A DNA stretch of 64,000 nt, taken from assembly GCF_000373965.1 (NCBI RefSeq), contig NZ_KB892868.1:177743-241742 (forward strand). The letters are read 5' to 3'. Position numbers and translations under genes: made by a program. Position 1 is the first letter of the stretch; every line of letters starts with the position of its first letter. Positions 60,907 through 64,000 of the stretch are shown in pieces. The DNA comes from Uliginosibacterium gangwonense DSM 18521. GTDB lineage: Bacteria > Pseudomonadota > Gammaproteobacteria > Burkholderiales > Rhodocyclaceae. A model generated the notes under the pieces. It had not been told where the DNA came from and did not search any database. It saw only the letters and a program-made list of their open reading frames with translations.

Positions 60907-62361
60907 GTGGCGGCAAGCATACGTTTAGAACATGATCTTCTGGGAGACCGTGAAGTCCCTGCAGCAGCTTACTATGGTGTGCATACCTTGCGCGCCCAGG
61001 AAAACTTTCCGATCTCCGGCATCCCCATCTCCACTTACCCCGACCTAATCCGTGCGCTGGCCGAAATCAAGATGGCCGCAGCCCGCGCCAACCTGGAGCT
61101 GGGCTTCCTGGCCCCGGCCAAGGCACAAGTGATCATCGCCGCCTGCGAGGAAATCCGCGCTGGCGCCCTCAACGACCAGTTCGTGGTCGACGTGATCCAG
61201 GGCGGAGCAGGTACCTCGACCAACATGAATGCCAACGAGGTGATCGCCAACCGTGCCCTGGAACTGATGGGCGCCAAAAAAGGCGACTATAACCTGCTGC
61301 ACCCGAACGAAGACGTTAACATGAGTCAATCGACCAATGACGTCTACCCCACTGCGCTCCGCCTAGCGACCTACAACGGCCTGCTGCGCCTGATCGACGC
61401 AATGGGCTATCTGCGTGGTGCCTTCGAAGCCAAGGCAGAAGAATTCAAGCACGTACTGAAGATGGGGCGTACCCAGTTGCAGGATGCGGTGCCCATGACG
61501 CTGGGGCAGGAGTTCTCCACCTATGCCGTCATGCTAGGCGAAGATCAGGAACGTGTCCGCGAAACAACCCGTTTGCTCTGTGAAATCAACCTGGGGGCCA
61601 CCGCGATTGGCACCGGCATCACGGCCCATCCGGCCTATGCGGAAATCGTGCGCCGCCACCTCACCCAAATCACCGGCATTCCGCTGATCACCTCGGTCAA
61701 CCTGATCGAAGCCACGCAGGACTGCGGCTGCTTCGTGCAGATCTCCGGTGTGCTCAAGCGCGTGGCCACCAAGCTCTCCAAGGTCTGCAACGATCTACGC
61801 CTGCTCTCCAGCGGTCCGCGTGCGGGCCTGGGGGAAATCAACCTGCCGCCACGTCAGGCCGGCTCTTCGATCATGCCGGGTAAGGTCAACCCGGTAATCC
61901 CTGAAGTGGTCAACCAGATTGCATTCGAAGTCATCGGCAACGATGTCACCGTTTCTTTCGCAGCAGAAGGCGGCCAGCTCCAACTCAACGCCTTTGAGCC
62001 GATCATCGCCCATAGTCTCTTCAAGAGTACAACCCATCTGGCCGCAGGCTGTCGTGTACTTGCCGACAAATGTGTCGTCGGCATCACCGCCAATGTCGAA
62101 CGCCTACGCAAGAGCGTGGAAGACTCCATCGGCGTCGTCACTGCACTCAACCCCTACATCGGCTACACCCATGCCACCGAAGTCGCCCGTGAAGCACTCA
62201 TTTCAGGACGCGGCGTCTCCGAACTGGTGCTGGAACGTGGCTTGCTTACAGCCGAACAACTCGCGGAAATCCTGCGCCCGGAAATCCTGACGCAACCCAC
62301 GCTGCTACGCCGTGGCACGACTTCCGCACCAACGCTTCAACCTGCTGAGAAACACCCATGA
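60907..62361 (+). CDS. aspA: Aspartate ammonia-lyase
   Basis: AspA converts aspartate reversibly to fumarate and ammonia. The 484-residue protein starts IRLEHDLLGDREVPAAAYYGVHTLRAQENF and has GGAGTSTNMNANEV, the SQSTNDVYPTA block and the superfamily signature GSSIMPGKVNP near 319. HTLRAQENFPISG is typical for aspartase rather than fumarase. The GTG at 60907 has GAGGAG six bases upstream and is chosen over the ATG at 60868. The stop overlaps the malic enzyme ATG as ATGA, coupling the two. Confidence 0.95.
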   Translation: MAASIRLEHDLLGDREVPAAAYYGVHTLRAQENFPISGIPISTYPDLIRALAEIKMAAARANLELGFLAPAKAQVIIAACEEIRAGALNDQFVVDVIQGGAGTSTNMNANEVIANRALELMGAKKGDYNLLHPNEDVNMSQSTNDVYPTALRLATYNGLLRLIDAMGYLRGAFEAKAEEFKHVLKMGRTQLQDAVPMTLGQEFSTYAVMLGEDQERVRETTRLLCEINLGATAIGTGITAHPAYAEIVRRHLTQITGIPLITSVNLIEATQDCGCFVQISGVLKRVATKLSKVCNDLRLLSSGPRAGLGEINLPPRQAGSSIMPGKVNPVIPEVVNQIAFEVIGNDVTVSFAAEGGQLQLNAFEPIIAHSLFKSTTHLAAGCRVLADKCVVGITANVERLRKSVEDSIGVVTALNPYIGYTHATEVAREALISGRGVSELVLERGLLTAEQLAEILRPEILTQPTLLRRGTTSAPTLQPAEKHP

Positions 62362-64000
62362 GCACACATGTAACAACCACCAAGCATATGCCTCTGCTGC
62401 TGGCAGAGCGCGGCAACGAAATCCTCGAAAACCCGCTGCTGAACAAAAGCACCGCCTTCACACTCGAAGAGCGTGACGCGTTCCACCTGCATGGGCTGCT
62501 GCCGGACCACATTGAAAGCCTGGAAGACCAGGTACAGCGCCGTCTGGAATGCGTGCGGGCCCTGCCGAGTGATCTGGACCGCTATGTCTTCCTGCGGGAT
62601 CTGCAAGACACCTGCGAGACACTCTACTTCGCACTGATCACCGAACATCTGGAAGAGCTGCTGCCAATCATCTACACCCCCACCGTGGGCGCAGGCTGCC
62701 AGCAGTTCAGCCACATCTACCGTCGTCCGCGTGGGCTGTTCCTGAGCCTGCCGAACAAGGATCGTCTGGATCAGATTCTGGCCAACCCGCGTTTTGACAA
62801 CGTCGAGTGTATCGTCGTCACCGATGGTGAACGTATCCTCGGTCTGGGGGACCAAGGGGTGGGCGGTATGGGCATTCCCATCGGCAAGCTTGCGATCTAC
62901 TCGGGCTGCGGCGGTATTGATCCGTCGACCACGCTGCCGATCACGCTGGATGTGGGCACCAACAACGAAGAACGTCTGGCTGACCCGCGCTACATTGGCT
63001 GGCGCCATGAACGCGTGCGTGGTCAGGAATACGATGACTTCATCGAAGCCTTCGTGGCCGCCGTCCACAAACGCTGGCCGAAAGTGCTGCTGCAGTGGGA
63101 AGACTTCCACAAGAACAACGCCAACCGTCTGTTGGACCGTTACCGCGACCGCCTGTGCACCTTCAATGACGACATCCAGGGCACCGCTTCGGTTGCGACC
63201 GGCACCTTGTTGTCCGCCATCCAGATCACGGGTGTAGCGCTGACCGAACAACGCATCGCCATCCTCGGCGGTGGTTCAGCCGGCATCGGCATTGCTGATC
63301 TGATCAAGCACGCCATGGTTGAAGCTGGCCTGAGCGAAGAAGAAGCCCGCAAGCGCTTCTACATCGTTGGCCGTCATGGCCTGGTGACCGAACAGACCCC
63401 GAACCTGGAAGCCTTCCAGAAGGCCTACACCCAGGACAGCGCCCTGCTCAAGAGCTGGAAGCTCGACAGCGCCGACAAGGCCATGCTGCTCGACGTGGCC
63501 CGTAACGCCAAACCCACCGTACTGGTTGGCGTTTCTGGTCAGGCCGACTCCTTCAGCGAAGAGATCATCCGCGAAATGGCCCGCCATGTCGCCCGCCCGA
63601 TCGTCTTCCCGCTCTCCAACCCCACCTCCTGCGTCGAAGCCCAACCGGCCAACATCGTGCGTTGGACCGAAGGACGCGCCATCATCGGCACTGGCAGCCC
63701 CTTTGCCTCCATCGACTACGAAGGCAAGACCCACCACTTCGCCCAGACCAACAACTCCTACATCTTCCCCGGAGTCGGTCTGGCTGCGCTGGCGGTCAAG
63801 GCCCGTCGCGTCACCGACGGCATGTTCCTCGCCGCAGCGCGCGCACTGGCGGCCATGTCACCCGCCAAGGACGACCCGCAAGGCAAGCTGCTGCCGCCCT
63901 TGAACGACATGCGCAAGGTCTCGGCCAACATCGCCGTGGCCGTGGCCAAGCAGGCCCGTGCTGAAGGGCTGACCGAGGCTTATACCGATGCACAGATCGA
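62358..64000 (+). CDS. maeA: Malic enzyme (NAD-type), cut by the window end
   Basis: Malic enzyme decarboxylates malate to pyruvate with reduction of NAD or NADP. About 547 residues are visible from the ATG at 62358, and the frame runs off the right edge. It is the long (about 560-residue) SfcA/MaeA type: IIYTPTVGAGCQQFSHIYRRPRGLF, VVTDGERILGLGDQGVGGMG, FNDDIQGTASVATG with the metal ligands, then ILGGGSAGIGIADL and FPLSNPTSCVEAQP. GTGSPFASIDYEGK is also diagnostic. Coupled to aspA, it can pass carbon from aspartate through fumarate and malate to pyruvate. Confidence 0.95.
   Translation, partial: MSTHVTTTKHMPLLLAERGNEILENPLLNKSTAFTLEERDAFHLHGLLPDHIESLEDQVQRRLECVRALPSDLDRYVFLRDLQDTCETLYFALITEHLEELLPIIYTPTVGAGCQQFSHIYRRPRGLFLSLPNKDRLDQILANPRFDNVECIVVTDGERILGLGDQGVGGMGIPIGKLAIYSGCGGIDPSTTLPITLDVGTNNEERLADPRYIGWRHERVRGQEYDDFIEAFVAAVHKRWPKVLLQWEDFHKNNANRLLDRYRDRLCTFNDDIQGTASVATGTLLSAIQITGVALTEQRIAILGGGSAGIGIADLIKHAMVEAGLSEEEARKRFYIVGRHGLVTEQTPNLEAFQKAYTQDSALLKSWKLDSADKAMLLDVARNAKPTVLVGVSGQADSFSEEIIREMARHVARPIVFPLSNPTSCVEAQPANIVRWTEGRAIIGTGSPFASIDYEGKTHHFAQTNNSYIFPGVGLAALAVKARRVTDGMFLAAARALAAMSPAKDDPQGKLLPPLNDMRKVSANIAVAVAKQARAEGLTEAYTDAQI

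Overview
This 64 kb window is GC-rich, tightly packed chromosomal DNA from a betaproteobacterium, most likely of the order Neisseriales or a close relative. The inference rests on the efp-earP pair (EF-P with Arg32 and its rhamnosyltransferase), two BPSS1780-type membrane proteins, a Nudix-ThiE fusion, a double-length UvrA and the order tkt-gap-pgk-pyk. I see no rRNA, tRNA, CRISPR array, prophage or complete insertion sequence. Nearly everything is housekeeping plus a few accessory patches.

Layout. 0-2 kb: start of hemE, divergent from ubiB. 2.2-4.9 kb: sodium:solute symporter and a VanZ-like protein. 4.9-8.7 kb (minus): two BPSS1780-like membrane proteins, nadD, rsfS, rlmH and maf, joined by very short overlaps. 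8.8-14.4 kb: a 1877-residue UvrA with four ATPase sites. 14.5-16.6 kb: a small orphan, a Hanks-type kinase and an exported Lys/Ala-rich protein. 16.8-18.5 kb: efp and earP, divergent from a Crp/Fnr regulator; then an MFS transporter and a chemoreceptor. 22.7-25.4 kb: an accessory patch with two lipoproteins, an AT-rich gene, inverted repeats and about 0.9 kb of gene-free DNA. 25.5-28.6 kb: lipoprotein pullulanase. 28.7-37.8 kb: mltA, a DUF815 ATPase, a VanY-type peptidase, the Nudix-ThiE fusion, yacG, a diguanylate cyclase, argA, rsmE and an inositol-monophosphatase family gene. 37.8-45.3 kb: phosphoribulokinase, transketolase, GAPDH, PGK and pyruvate kinase. 45.4-53.8 kb: small hypotheticals, a cytoplasmic GH13 enzyme, yggX, polyphosphate glucokinase, purC, an HDOD protein, oligopeptidase A and a DUF4124 protein. 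53.8-56.9 kb: a predicted Fur-controlled region with a structured leader, a small orphan, hemP, a second-type ribosomal protein S4, a bacterioferritin-like protein and a glycosyltransferase. 56.9-64 kb: a lipoprotein, xthA, a dicarboxylate/amino-acid symporter, a LysR regulator, aspA and the start of a malic enzyme.

How parts may work together. Pullulanase and the cytoplasmic GH13 enzyme share a LacI-type operator (TGTAAnCGnTTACA) although 20 kb apart, and polyphosphate glucokinase could phosphorylate the glucose released; this looks like an alpha-glucan regulon. The symporter, aspA and malic enzyme form a C4-dicarboxylate/aspartate module, with aspA and malic enzyme overlapping by ATGA. The carbon cluster resembles a cbb operon and has a perfect LysR-type T-N11-A dyad before tkt, but no RuBisCO is in view.

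The most unusual part is 53.8-56.1 kb. A Fur-like box lies inside a promoter, followed at once by two strong hairpins, then hemP and an S4 protein of cyanobacterial/plastid type that lacks cysteine in its N-terminal region. This suggests iron-dependent expression of an alternative ribosomal protein. It is an inference from sequence only.
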